NCBI GenBank assembly: GCA_009801015.1
Contig: VHZZ01008829.1
Span: 3,502-31,360 of the forward strand
DNA length: 27,859 nt
DNA from: Silene noctiflora
Taxonomy: Eukaryota; Streptophyta; Magnoliopsida; Caryophyllales; Caryophyllaceae
Reading direction: 5' to 3'
Shown in pieces: positions 10,201 through 21,600 of this stretch. The position numbers and the translations under genes are program-made. Below the pieces are notes generated by a model. The model was not told the DNA's origin and did not search any database. It saw nothing but the letters and a program-made list of their open reading frames with translations. Position 1 is the first letter of the stretch; every line of letters starts with the position of its first letter.

Positions 10201-11453
10201 TCGGAGGTGCAACTGAAGTCTTCAAGAAACAGAAAACTAAAGAGCAATGGAGATGTGCTTTATGTCAAGTTACTGCGACAAGTGAGCGAGGCTTGAAGGA
10301 TCACTTTCAGGGCAAAAAGCACCAAGCTAACGAAAAAGGAATAGTTCCTCACAGGACAGGCTTTGGTACTGAGCCATTACCAAATACGGTTAATTCCAGC
10401 ACAGTCAAACCTTTGACTCTAGTTAGCATTCCTAGTACTTCCAATGTAAAGAATAATGGGAAACGACGTGGTGAATCATCATTGGCCAAAGTTGATATTG
10501 CACCCTCGCGAAATGCTACTCACCCTCCTCTCAAGTTGAAGAAGACTGGCAAAGTACTTGGCGCAGGTAAAAGGGGTAAGCAAAAGAAAGGGTTCCAGTT
10601 TTTTTGTCAAATGTGTCAAATTGGAGCTAATTCAATGATAGTGTTTGATGCACATAAGAAAGGAAAAAAACATTTGGCCAATTTGTCTGTGACTAATAAA
10701 ACGGATGAAGCTGCCCAAAACTCTAAGGACACTCTTGTCAAGTCAAAGGGGACTTCTTCTAGCAAAAGAGGTAATCGAGAAGCAAAAGGCTCCGCCAGTG
10801 GTAAAAGTGTTAAGCCAAAGAAAAAGTTTCAGTATTTTTGTGAAATATGTCAGATTGGTGCTAATTCAATGACAGTGTTTGATGCACATAAGAATGGCAA
10901 AAAACATTTAGCAAAATTATCCGAGCTCAATATAACTGATGAATCCGTCCGAGTTGAAGCATCACCTAAGAAAGCTCTGAGTAGCGGAGAAAATTGTGAT
11001 GGTGATTTTAAAAAAGAAGAAACTAGTGGAGGCAATTGTGACGGAGTTGACAAAGAAGGAATTGAAGAAACTGATGGAGAAAATTGCGAGGGTGATGTTA
11101 AGGAAGAACTTGAAGAAACTGGTGGAGAAAGTTTTGATGGAGAAGAACTTGATGAAACTGGTGGAGAAGATTTTGACGATGATGCCAATGAAGAACTTGA
11201 AGAAACTGGTGAAGAAGATTTTGACGATGATGCCAATGAAGAACTTGAAGAAACTGGTGATGACGATGATGCCAATGAAGAACTTGAAGAAACTGGTGAT
11301 GACGATGATGCCAATGAAGAACTTGAAGAAAGTGGTGACAGTGATGGTAGCAGACCGGAAGGCATGGAGATGGTTGTGGAAGCAGGTGATGGTGAGACTC
11401 TAGCTCCAAATTTGACCGATCAGGTGACTGTTTACAACGAGATTGATTGCTGA
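4211..11453 (+). CDS. U1-type C2H2 (zf-met) zinc-finger protein, 3 exons, 700 aa
   Basis: The exons are 4211-4316, 4408-5096 and 10146-11453. Junctions are GT-AG and phases agree (1, then 0), giving 700 residues. The N-terminus starts MNFKFPSSLDN, followed by a 14-residue repeat (about 36-105). Next comes a charged helical stretch rich in Arg and Glu (about 121-165) and a conserved-looking segment REIKEVGRVVDP. Three fingers of CxxC-x12-H-x5-H type have ligands C302/C305/H318/H324, C419/C422/H435/H441 and C497/C500/H513/H519. Each finger ends in GKKH, the mark of the U1/zf-met type that binds double-stranded RNA or spliceosomal RNA. Basic linkers separate the fingers. An acidic, Glu/Asp-rich repeated tail covers about 535-680. 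A nuclear RNA-binding role is inferred from the finger type only. The exon 2 donor could instead be 4 bp downstream at 5101, but only 5096 keeps phase with exon 3. The 5-kb intron 2 is unusually long and full of repeats. I know no symbol for it. Confidence 0.85.
4407..4616 (+). repeat. coding minisatellite, 42-bp unit (14-aa repeat)
   Basis: Units start at 4449, 4491, 4533 and 4575, exactly 42 bp apart, with a degenerate first unit at 4407. Each encodes a version of GFTSTNDVRRHEFE, and the reading frame is kept throughout. Every complete unit contains TGACGTAA, at 4466, 4508, 4550 and 4592. This is close to bZIP-type recognition sequences (ACGT core). A further TGACGTCG lies at 4634. The opposite-strand open frame 4386-4610 is a shadow of this repeat. 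Confidence 0.9.
5235..5889. repeat. 155-bp tandem repeat, ~3 copies plus one diverged copy
   Basis: The block 'agtgggttggctgg' recurs at 5431, 5586 and 5741, exactly 155 bp apart. The whole units match closely: 'atcatgggatttatgcatgg', 'aacggttgcatgcctagaac' and 'ggttaatgtacaaact' occur in all three. An older copy begins near 5258 and shares only parts of the unit. The last unit degrades near 5889. The array lies in intron 2 of the zinc-finger gene, and its open frames on either strand are shadows. Confidence 0.92.
6482..6692. mobile_element. Stowaway-like MITE (211 bp) in intron 2
   Basis: The inverted ends share CCTATTCCATGTGAAGTTCC (6488-6507 on the left; about 6667-6686 inverted on the right). 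The right end closes with CTCCCT (inverted), while the left outer six bases have diverged. TA occurs at both flanks (6480-6481 and 6693-6694). It has no coding capacity. Confidence 0.8.
7308..9013. mobile_element. long imperfect inverted repeat, arms ~0.63-0.66 kb (foldback or long-TIR element)
   Basis: The left arm (about 7308-7972) is the inverted copy of the right arm (about 8386-9013). Clear anchors are 'ttaccatcattcttctc' and 'gtttctcactgtttatggtt', near 7369-7425 and inverted near 8890-8943. Another is 'catcacaactgctc' near 7816, inverted near 8526. A third is 'gagaatgacaattatagtt' near 7890, inverted with one change or so near 8450-8470. Arms differ by many substitutions and indels, so the structure is old or the arms evolved separately. 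The core is a 160-bp spacer plus a nested MITE. I see no transposase and no confirmed target duplication. Its class is uncertain: a Mutator-like long-TIR element or a foldback is most likely, and an inverted duplication of other origin is possible. Confidence 0.75.
8136..8385. mobile_element. Stowaway-like MITE nested in the core of the inverted repeat
   Basis: The left end reads 'cccaatccaaccaatgtttcc' in part, and the right end is its inverted counterpart ending 'attggattggag' before TA at 8386-8387. The left TA is at 8134-8135. The interior ('ctttgaccgtatttttctcc' and 'agtttgacctccaaaa' in an inverted arrangement) is the style of known plant Stowaway families. The right end has a short GGATT expansion of four or five units at 8362-8383. 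Confidence 0.65.
11164..11334 (+). repeat. in-frame acidic tandem repeat in the C-terminus of the zinc-finger protein
   Basis: The block 'gatgccaatgaagaacttg' starts at 11181, 11229, 11268 and 11307, giving periods of 48, 39 and 39 bp, all multiples of three. It encodes repeats of DDANEELEETG with lengths that differ by three residues. More diverged units (GGENCDG-, GGESFDG-like) precede it from about 10980. The long open frames on the other strand and in the other frames at 10850-11490 are shadows. Confidence 0.88.
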
Positions 11454-12687
11454 ATAATCGGCTCGTAAGCAAGATTTGTATTACATACATTTTGTTGATT
11501 TCTTTTATTCAATCTCTTGAGACTCTCCTAGACTGAAGATCTGGTATTTAAAAATGTCTGCTGAATCCTCCATATCTTGTGAATAAATGGCCTCTTTCCC
11601 TTTCTTAAATGTGCGGGTTTTTTTCCCTCTCCTGATCGGTGTGAATAGCTGGTTCACGTTCAACCTTGTTAATAATATTCGACATAGTTCTACTCTTAAT
11701 TCTTTTGTCTTCATGAATTATACAGTCTATTTGTACGTATAGCGCAGGTTGAAGATTGTTCCTTTGATTTTCTTTTCCTATCACACTTATTAATCATAAA
11801 TTCTTGCTTGTGACGAATATAAGCTTTTGACGTTTTACAACCGTTCTAAATAATTTTACAGAGTACAACCCAAAAAAAAAGGAAAAAAAAAAAGTTCACA
11901 AGACACAAAGAAACAAATACATATATTTCGGGTTCTTTTTTTTAAAATCACTCCATTTATTGGCTGTTATCGTTTCGCTGTCGAAGTTCTCTTCTTTTGG
12001 GAGGTCAAAGGACTCGTAGCTTTCGCAAAGCTCCTACGTGATCTTTAAATGTTACGGAATTTCTTCAAGGTGGCATCTTTAGTCCTTCGGTCCTTCCCAC
12101 TGTTTTGTCACACTAATATAATTTGTTTCTTCGCCTACTCGAGATTGAAAACGTTGATATTCCGTTTATAATCTGTATTATCGATCTTCAATTTCGTTTT
12201 GTTCTGAACTCATTCAATTGCGTTTCGTTTAGAAGTGTCTATTGTTTCAACATTTAACGTTTAATCTTTGAAAATGAAAATTGTAAGAAATCGTGCAATT
12301 TAGCTGTTTTGTAGTTTCTACTGCAGTACTATGATACTGAGGGTTTCAACTTCTCTCCAAGAACCTTGTACATGAGACTGGTTTCATGATCCAAGTCATA
12401 ATCCTTATATAAGAACTGAGGTGAGAAACATACAGTAAGAAGAGTTTCGCTCTTGGCCGTACATGTAACATTAACGTCTCTGTAGCTCCTCGGTCCTCTT
12501 AACGGAGTAACAACTAACAATGGCTTACGCAATGAAAGCTTTAACAGTAGAGCTAATATTGGTGCTTGATATATTATCATAAACTTCAGACTGGACAATA
12601 TGTACAGTGGGTTTTGTGACAGTAACTTATTCAAAGGATATCTCTCTCATATATGTACTGTTGAGAGGAATTTCATATTCTCCGCAC
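11454..12687. other. spacer between convergent genes (both 3' UTRs)
   Basis: The two stop codons face each other 1.23 kb apart. The left part should be the 3' UTR of the zinc-finger gene and the right part that of LKR/SDH. For the latter, an AATAAG on the minus strand lies at 12626-12631, about 60 bp after its stop. A 101-codon minus-strand frame (12329-12634) lies in this UTR and matches nothing I recognise. A-rich runs occur near 11870-11895. No element is evident. Confidence 0.5.
11582..11587 (+). terminator. possible polyadenylation signal of the zinc-finger gene
   Basis: A canonical AATAAA lies 129 bp after the stop codon, in T-rich sequence typical of plant 3' ends. Plant signals are loose, so this is only a candidate. 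Confidence 0.35.
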
Positions 12688-15600
12688 TTATTCTCTTTTC
12701 TCCAGCAATTTGATTCCATATGCTTGTATCATATCCAGAGCTACAAGCACAAATATAAACGCATCAACTCAGTTTGATGCAATATATGACACAGGCTCAG
12801 GCTTACAAATAATTTATGTGGCAAAAGCGTGGTACAAAAAAGTCGTACACCAGAAATAAGGAGCAACATATAAATTGGTATTACTCGTATCACACATATT
12901 TCACCTGGGTCGTGACAATGCCATCACTTTGCAAAGGTTTTAAAGGTAACTACAACCATATCTTGACATGTTATAGGCTGCATTTATGGCATACCGATAG
13001 AGATCAGGGCGTGATGACTTATTCCGTAATCACTACCAGAAGGATATTAAATACCACACGGTTGTTCGTTTGTAGCTCTATAAATGATCCTACACTTTTT
13101 AGGTGCAAAGCAAAGCACAAAGGCATTTTTAATGCTGATAGGTTTCGAAGTCATCATGAGCGCCACTGTCAAATGAGTTTACATACTAATTAAAGTAGCT
13201 ACTGATGTGTATGATCCTACAATGCACGTTTAGAGTTTTGGGTTTGACGTTAACATCATTGGATACTGAAAACAGAAGCTAGCAGTACCAAGTTTATTAC
13301 CTGGAACATACACTTCTGGCTGAATAGGCCTCAGGATACCTCTTGTCTTGATCTTGTTGGTAAGCAAGAGCTGCATTAACAATTGAAAAGAGGCGGCCAG
13401 CTAAGGAAAAACTTAATCAAATTTCAAGAAGGGATGAACAATATGTGCTTGAAATTGTTCAGGATCAGCAACAAGAGAGATTATATAAAAGGATGTACCA
13501 GAGCTCCTATTGCAGCAGGAATCCCAACTGTGAGAGCCATGGCAGATGTGGTTCTTCCTCTTTCCGTCTTTCCAAACTCCAAAAGTGTTGCCTGATGTTT
13601 TTCTGTGGGCTGAGCTTCTGAAAACTCTATCTCTACTTCATGGTATAGAAGAACCATGTCCTGATAATCCCATAAGATTTATTGACATGTCAAAAAGTTA
13701 CAACGTGTCCTGATAAAGAGAGGTCAAATGAACGCTGCAAAAGCCTATCCAATTTTATATTTTCAGTGTGTAAACGGAGCCACGAGTCAGTTTTGATGCT
13801 GACATGTTTTGAACCTAGGTCATAAGTATATTTACCATTGTTGTCAGAATCCCGATTAGATCCTACGATTCTACGATTTTACAATCTAAAAATGCTTGAC
13901 CGGTCCCAGATCTTACGATTCTATCATGGTTGTAGAATCTTACGATCCTATTCATTGGAAAATTTCTAGAGATAGGATCATAATACGATCCTATGATTTT
14001 ACGATCCTACGACCCGATTCCATAGTAAAAATATTAATATATATTCTTATAAAATGACATCATAAAACCCAAATTTTGGTGCAAGTTGTTGAATCATGTT
14101 CATACAACAATACTATAATCATTAATTATCAATATTTCATGGATAAATATTAATATATACTGTAAGTAACTATATTTAGTGAGTTTGTAGCATCTTAGGA
14201 TTCTACCAATTTGATCCTACCCTCCTTATCGATCCAAAGTAGAATCCCGATCCTAACAACATTGATATTTACTGTTCAATGACTTTACCAGCTAAGTAGC
14301 CGTCATTGCTTGAATGACCAATAATGGAAACTACAAATCATGATGGAAAATCCTCCAACCATATGCTGAGATTCAGATAGGTACCTGCTCTTCACAGGAA
14401 TAAGCAAGCCTTTCTTCCATGCAAAGACATGTGACATCAAAAATAGTCTGGCATGAAGAAGGTATAACTGTTTTCTCAAGGAGTCCCAAGAACCTGATCA
14501 TTTATAGAAGACCAAAAACGTAAAGCGTCAAGGGTGGGAATTGATTTCAAGTCATTTTCAGAATTGAAAGACTTAGATATACACTAGTACAAGATCTGCA
14601 GTAGGAAATAGTATAATGCGACTCATTTTTTAAAAGATACAGAGTACATGTTATATTTCTTGGGTATTTCATCGAATCAGATAATATGTTTGTAATTTTG
14701 TATAGTGCTAAACTCACTCACATGATTGTCCTTGCTGTTTTGAAAGCAGTTTCTTGCTGTTTACTGTGTCCAAGAGAGATGATCCTTTCTGCAATGTCTG
14801 CCTCTCCAATTTGTGAGCCTGATGAACTATCTTTCTCAACTCCCAGAAGCGTACATGTGAATGTTTCAAATGTAGGTTTTACAGAACTCTTAAGAATTTC
14901 ATGGGTTTCGCCATCAAAGAAACCGATTCTTGCTAGAGTCCCCATTATTTCGCTAAAACCTAAAGATTTGAAGCATTATTTATTGCAATATTTGTTAGCG
15001 TGAAGAACAAAATCAGAGAACTGGTTAAGTTTCATACCTTCATAGCGTAGAGTTCCTCTGAAGATTGTTGATGCCTCCTCCCCTATTTTGTAGATGTCTC
15101 CATAAACTAGAGAGTTACGATTTGGGAGGACTTCCAAAGCAAAAGCTGGGAAGTCAGGAAGGCGGAACTTTACTGCTGAATCATAAAGATTATCTCCTGA
15201 AGGCATGAGAGAAGATGATAAATTATTTAGTTTAGTCACAAGGTTGAGGCAGAAATGCACTTCATTGGTAAATCATGTATGGCAAATAACTAACATCATT
15301 ACCGGAGTGCCACGAAGGCTCCCTCTATGACAAGGTAAAGAGAAAAGATGTACGCAATCTTACCCTTGTGTTGTAAACACAAAAAGAGGAGGTAACGGAT
15401 AGTCCAGCATGAAACAAGTGTCGAGAATTGCATCAACTGTTTGCTACTTCACAATATAAGAAGTGGACACACTTTCATGGTCAATTTTTATTCCAGCCTA
15501 TTCCATAGGTGCTTAATGTATTGGATTAACCAACTAGTTTATGATCATGGTGTTGGTAGGCAGTGTCTCTACCAGAATTCCTGCCTCAGATTTCTACTAT

Positions 15601-18600
15601 AAATTAACCTAATGTTATTTCCCAATTTTAATATAAAACTGTAGGAGCTTACCATTAATTTGTATTTCTTCTCCTGCAGATCTGTATTTAGCAGGATTAC
15701 GCCCAGCTCTTATTGCACCAGCAGGATTCCAGCTACGCAAAAGAGAAAAGAAAGAAGCGTTGTATGTCATTTGAGACAGATATGTGTAATGAGAGGATTT
15801 TTAACAGAGTAGTTCTAAGAAGAAATGTCTCGAAAAGATCACACAAGATATTCCAATCCTGGGTCCTACCGGTTACTCATCTTCCCATGCCAGCATCATG
15901 AAATAGATATAAGATATTTACTTCTACAACAATGATCACCAACGCAAGCTTTAGTAATGATTCAATACTTCACCAGACTATTAGGAGTTCTATTGATATT
16001 TATAGCAGACTAATACTATAGATGGACACAACTTTGCAAGATCTATAGCATCTGAAATGTCAGACATAATCAAAAGAGAACAGACTGTTACTACTAATCT
16101 TTTTTGTATGCCAAAGGAGATACAAGGCCAAATTGTGAAGATACCTTCAACCTGCATAAGTGTCACATACGCACATGTGAGTGTCCCACATCGGAAGAAG
16201 AGAGAGTTAATCACTTTATGAACCAAGGAGTTACAGTACGTCACCCACTACCCACTGCCGATTTTTTTTTTGGTTTGGAAACTCTTTTGGATGTATGAAG
16301 TAGACTCTCTCTTCTTATGGGTCTGACCTAGGTAAGTGAGAATAACAACATGGTCCTGAACTCTATCTCAGGTACTAGTTTTGATCAAAGAGTTCAGTCA
16401 AATATTGATGAATCTTCTTATGCATTCTGTAAGTTAAAAACAAGAAACGTGTTTTTTGGCACAAGACAGTGTTGCTTCATTACTGAAATCAGCAATGTAG
16501 ACCCTAATCTTCAAAAATGTGTATAGTTCGCATGGGCTGGAATGCTGAACACTCAGCCAATTAAGTCAAAAATAAGCATGAACCAAAGCCCAGCATTTTT
16601 CATTGCATTAAGTACCTGAACTTATATGCTAGAGGATTGTTTGCTGCTGCTGGTGACGGAAGGCCTCCACAGTAAGAAGTGAAAGATCGTACTTTTCCCC
16701 CTTGAGCATGAGCTTCATCGATCATCTTCATAGCCATCATATGATCTGTGCCAAGGATGGAGTTTGTTGAAAATAACGTTCTCTCAAAAATACATTCAGC
16801 AAGCTTTTACGAATTTTGCTAGTGGCTAATGAAAATCTTATAAGAACTTGTATTATCTTTACTTCACTGACATTTGAAGTCCTTGACAACTGGTAAATGA
16901 GGTAGCAGACTAGAAGAACTACAGCAATTTCAATATACCACCACAGGAAAGAGTTTTGCGAGGTTTCTTCAGGCTCTAAGCATAAAAGGTCTATGAATTT
17001 ATTGAGAAGGCTCCTATATTTTACTTTGTCTCTTCACTTTTGGGACCATACCCATGTCCGACATGACACTTTAGAATATGGGTATGACATACGCTCCACA
17101 CACCTCCCAATCCTACAATTCTCATAGCGGAGGCAAAAGGGAGGCTTGCATGACAAAAGTAGCAGAGATGTCGAGTATATGAAACATATACTGTAATTTT
17201 AAATTTGTAAGTCTTATGTGTTGATCTCTCCATTTCTCTTTAAAATTACTCCCTTCAATTCTTTGGAATTGCTCTAACTTCAGAAATATGCGAGGAGAGT
17301 TTTTTAAGAAATATGTTAATTAAAAAGAAAAGAAAGGAGTACAAATATTTGGAATTGCTCTAGGAACAAAGTTTCTAATGTTTCTCTTTCCACATTAGTA
17401 GACTGTCGGCATCTACAAAAAATTGTGCATCTAGTATTATTTTAGTTTATCGATGCAATTTCTCCCCAAAGAGAACCTCTTCACGTACCGATTCCAGGAT
17501 CAAGGCCCATTTCACCAAGAACTGTGACACCCGCATGTTTTGCACTCTCATCCAGCTTTGACAATGAATCATCAACGTAGCTAGCTGTAACTAGATGCTT
17601 CTTTAGCTGTATAAAAGAAAATAAAATCATTCCAGTTAATTATAGTTTAGTGTTCAGATATGTGTATTTGGCTAGTTGCATGCAATCCTATAGCATCGCA
17701 CATGAAACATGCAATTTATATTATTCTGAAAATTATTTCCTTACAGACAAAACAGTCAGAAATTTGCCACATCATCATACCATCACAGGATTACTTAGCT
17801 CCGGGTACTCGGTTATTTCTGGCCAGATCTCAAACCATGTTTTGAGCCTTTAGATTACAAACATGCACCCATGTACAGATAATAATTTAAATAGATTAGA
17901 GAATTGAAAAAATCATTATTAGTCGGTAAGAAATTACCTTGATACATGCATTGGCGATGATAACATGGCAACTTGCCGGAAGTAGACTAATGACAACTTC
18001 AACCTACATGTAATCAAAATCATGATTATAGAAAACAAACAAAAGCTTCCTTTGGTATGATCACAAAATGAGACTCGAGACTTAAGAGAAACAAAATTGA
18101 AGCTCGAAATTCGCCACTGCACCACCGTTCTATGATACTACCTCCATGCGACCATGCTAAATTTATTTTTTCCACTTTGGTGATCAACGGATGTCAACTT
18201 TCACTGGAAGTTTCTCCACATATATATAGAGGGAGTACAATGTCAAAAGCCTTACCTCTGAAACATATTTAAGAAGGCTTTCTTGATCTGCTATATCAAG
18301 CTGCACAGCAGTTGCATTGGCAATGCCTTCAGTGACCTGCACGGAAATGAAAAAAATATTCAATCCCCAAGCATAGCATTTTCTCAAAGACTAGGGATGA
18401 TTCAACCCAAAGAAAACATGTGCAATGTAAATATACATCATAACTGTACTTTCACTGTTCTGATAATGTCGTCAAAAACATGCCTTCTCCCTGTCCAATA
18501 TCAACTAGGTATTACCCTGAACTAGACTGTGTTATAGACTTTTTACCAGTAAATTTTGAACTAGATTGAAGGCTAGATTCAGACAATTTCATATGAGCAT

Positions 18601-21600
18601 GTCTACAATAAGACCACCATATAGTAAAAGACCACTTTACTCCCTAGAATAAGCAAAAAGTCATGGCATTAAATATAGGCTGCAACATTGAGTGTGATCT
18701 AGTTATCAAGGTTTTGAAGGTTCTCGCAGTCGTATCTGAAGGCGGCATTGGCGGTACTCATGGTGCGACAATATATATTAGGCAGGGATAACCTTTTTCA
18801 AGATAAGACTAAAATTGAAATGTAGTACCATACTACTATGTCTAAAAAACCGTTATAGACCCATCTTCACTATCTTCACTCTCTCTGACTCCTCATCTAC
18901 GCTCCATCTCTACCACCACTGCCCTACACCCAACTACCAACAACTTCACCCTTGAGCTCACCACTAGGGCCGTCCAATCCATCTGACCCATAAAAAGTTA
19001 GAGAAAAAAAGATGGAAGAGGTGGAATGTGAATCAGAGATATTCAGAATAACCTCTTTTGCATCCTTAAGGTACAATGAAGCAACAATGACCTCAACTTT
19101 ATCAGCTACATCAACATCATCACCCATACAGTTTCCAAACAATGGGAATGATGAAAGACTTTTAACTGATGCTAAAAACTCGGCCGCTGGTCGGCAGACA
19201 CGACCCGCACCAACAATAAGAACTACCGCTTTTCTTCTTATTTTGTCTGCGCCTTTATCTTGGATCTTACCAACTGTGAGGGCAACCTTACTCGGTTCTT
19301 TCGTCACCATTCCATTATTACCACCCTTATTAGCAACGGAAGTTAAAGAATCAATTATTTGGTCCAACACTGAGCTATCATCAGCACTAACCTATCAAAA
19401 AGGCAAAAGACAAGAAGTTAATTCCTTAGTCATTACTGGTGATTAAGATAAAAGTGAATCAGGAATGCTTATGACAAATATCAGAATGACATAGAACCAA
19501 AAGAAGGATCTTTTAGTGGTACACTGGAAAAAGCATGTGATTATAGATATACAAGTTAGATGGGGTAGGAGCTACATACTTCTAGCTCAGAGTATGACAT
19601 GACATCAGCACTCTGGCCGACATGACACTTGACTAATTGGAAGCTTCCACCAGCTGCCTCTATTTTATCCAATGCCTCATTTATCAGAAAATCATCAAAC
19701 AGATGACCGTTCAAAGATACCTGCCGATAACCAATATATTAGCAAGAAAATAACAATGTGTCACTAAATACATGATACTACAAAACTGTCATCATTAGAT
19801 TTTGGTACTAAAAAGCTCTGCAACATTTCCCTGTCTTTTTATTAAGAGAAAAACTGCAATCTCTATCACAATTAAGTAACTAAACCCAATGTGAGAGAGA
19901 TGGTCCTAAAGCGAGGCCTAGAGGACACGCATGTTGTATGTAAAGCCAATGAGAAAGCTTATTCTAAGACAAATTGCCATATTCACTGAAGCGCAGCAAT
20001 ATCTAGAGGATCCACATTCACCTAAGATCATGAACTCTATGCCACAACCTCAAAGATCATGACAGACCAGGTGATGAGTGAATAAATCAGACTGCGAATT
20101 ATAATCTGAGTAAAATATTTCACCATTAAATCACACAACACACATACATAAACGAAGCTCTTGAGATCTGCGTTGAACTTTTTTTCTGCAACTTGTAATT
20201 ACCAACCACAAACTCAGAGGGTCATTAGTGACTTGGTGTGTCAAATAACCACATAGGGAAAGTTGGCAACTTATGAAGAGGCCACAGATGTCCCAATTAC
20301 TCTTTTCCTCTGGCCTCATCACCAGAGGTTGCTGTCAGTACCACGGAGGTAAGAAAATACTTGAGATGCATTTGAAACAAAACTGATCAAAAATACTTAC
20401 TAATACTGAATGTTTTTTCTGATTGGAAAGAGAATCTGAAAGTGTCTCGGGTTTGTCACTGTATCAAAGAAGATAACAAAGAAAGAAAACATTCATTTAC
20501 TACGGAGTATATATATACTAGGGGATATAAAGAAAACAATCAGGTTTATCTCATTTTTACAACGAAATAGCTTACTCTGAGGCAGATTCACGCATACGAG
20601 GAATGTACTCATATAAAGAGGTGAGTTCTCCCCTGTGAACAATACAAGCTAGTTTCAAATGGGTGGGTAATTCTTCAAAATCTTTTGTGGATGCTAGATG
20701 ACCAACAAACTGTGAAAGAATATTTCCAAAATGTTGGGAAGCCTGTCAATAAAAGAAGTATGGACAAGCTGTTAGATAAAGATACTCAACTTTAGTAGCT
20801 ACTGCAGTCAAACATACCTCACAATATATGTTATTGTGACTCTTCATATTACGTTGTGTACCTATGTCTGCCACACGGCACTGAGGCATTGGTTTGACAA
20901 CTGGACACTTAATTTTAAGCCAAAAACATGTGGACTTTTCATAAAATATGCATGTCAACACTTGGACACACACCCATATTGAATACTACTTCTAAACTAG
21001 TTTGAGTGACATAGGTCACAATCAAACTATACAAGAAAAAGATCTGGAAATTGACAAAGCACCTCTTTTGCAAACTCAGTGGGAAGAATGTCAACAGCAG
21101 AGCATATCACACCTTTACCATCCATGTCATTTTGGTATGTATCTGTAAAGGGATCAAATCTAAAAACAGAAAGTTTAAGATTGTGCATGTGTATAAAATA
21201 TAAATACAATATGTCAAATAGTTCTACGGTAACCTGAGTATAATCACGAAACATTATGAACATTATGGGTTTCATTTTCGGATTTCCTGGTCTAGAAAAT
21301 CAGGATAGTGTACTAAATGCATGAAAGTAATGTTTTATGTTATAAGAATAGTTCCAAGTCAAATAAGGGAAAAATTTCACTAGACAGAAAGTTTGTAAGT
21401 AAGAAAGAGAGATCCTATTCGGATAAATTATTCCTTTACATTTGATTCAAGACTCCACAATGAGAAAACTGACAAAGTGACAACTAGGGGTAAATTAATA
21501 AGTGATGTGGAAGGAACCTGAACAAGTTGGGATCACTTTTGGATTTCGTTTCACTCGAAAAATAATAGTAGATTTTTAGCATATTATTACCTGAAGAAAG

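Noticed and set aside
10850-11490. Long frames in other phases and on the minus strand (Ser-rich, His/Gln-rich, Met/Lys-rich)
   Set aside because: They are shadows of the acidic GAA/GAT-rich coding repeat of the zinc-finger gene.
12329-12634. 101-codon minus-strand frame
   Set aside because: It falls in the expected 3' UTR of LKR/SDH after the proper stop at 12688, and I recognise no family in it.
12816-13193. 125-codon plus-strand frame
   Set aside because: It is antisense within the last LKR/SDH intron, with no similarity or gene context.
19012-19446. 144-codon plus-strand frame
   Set aside because: It is the antisense shadow of the exon encoding the start of the SDH domain.
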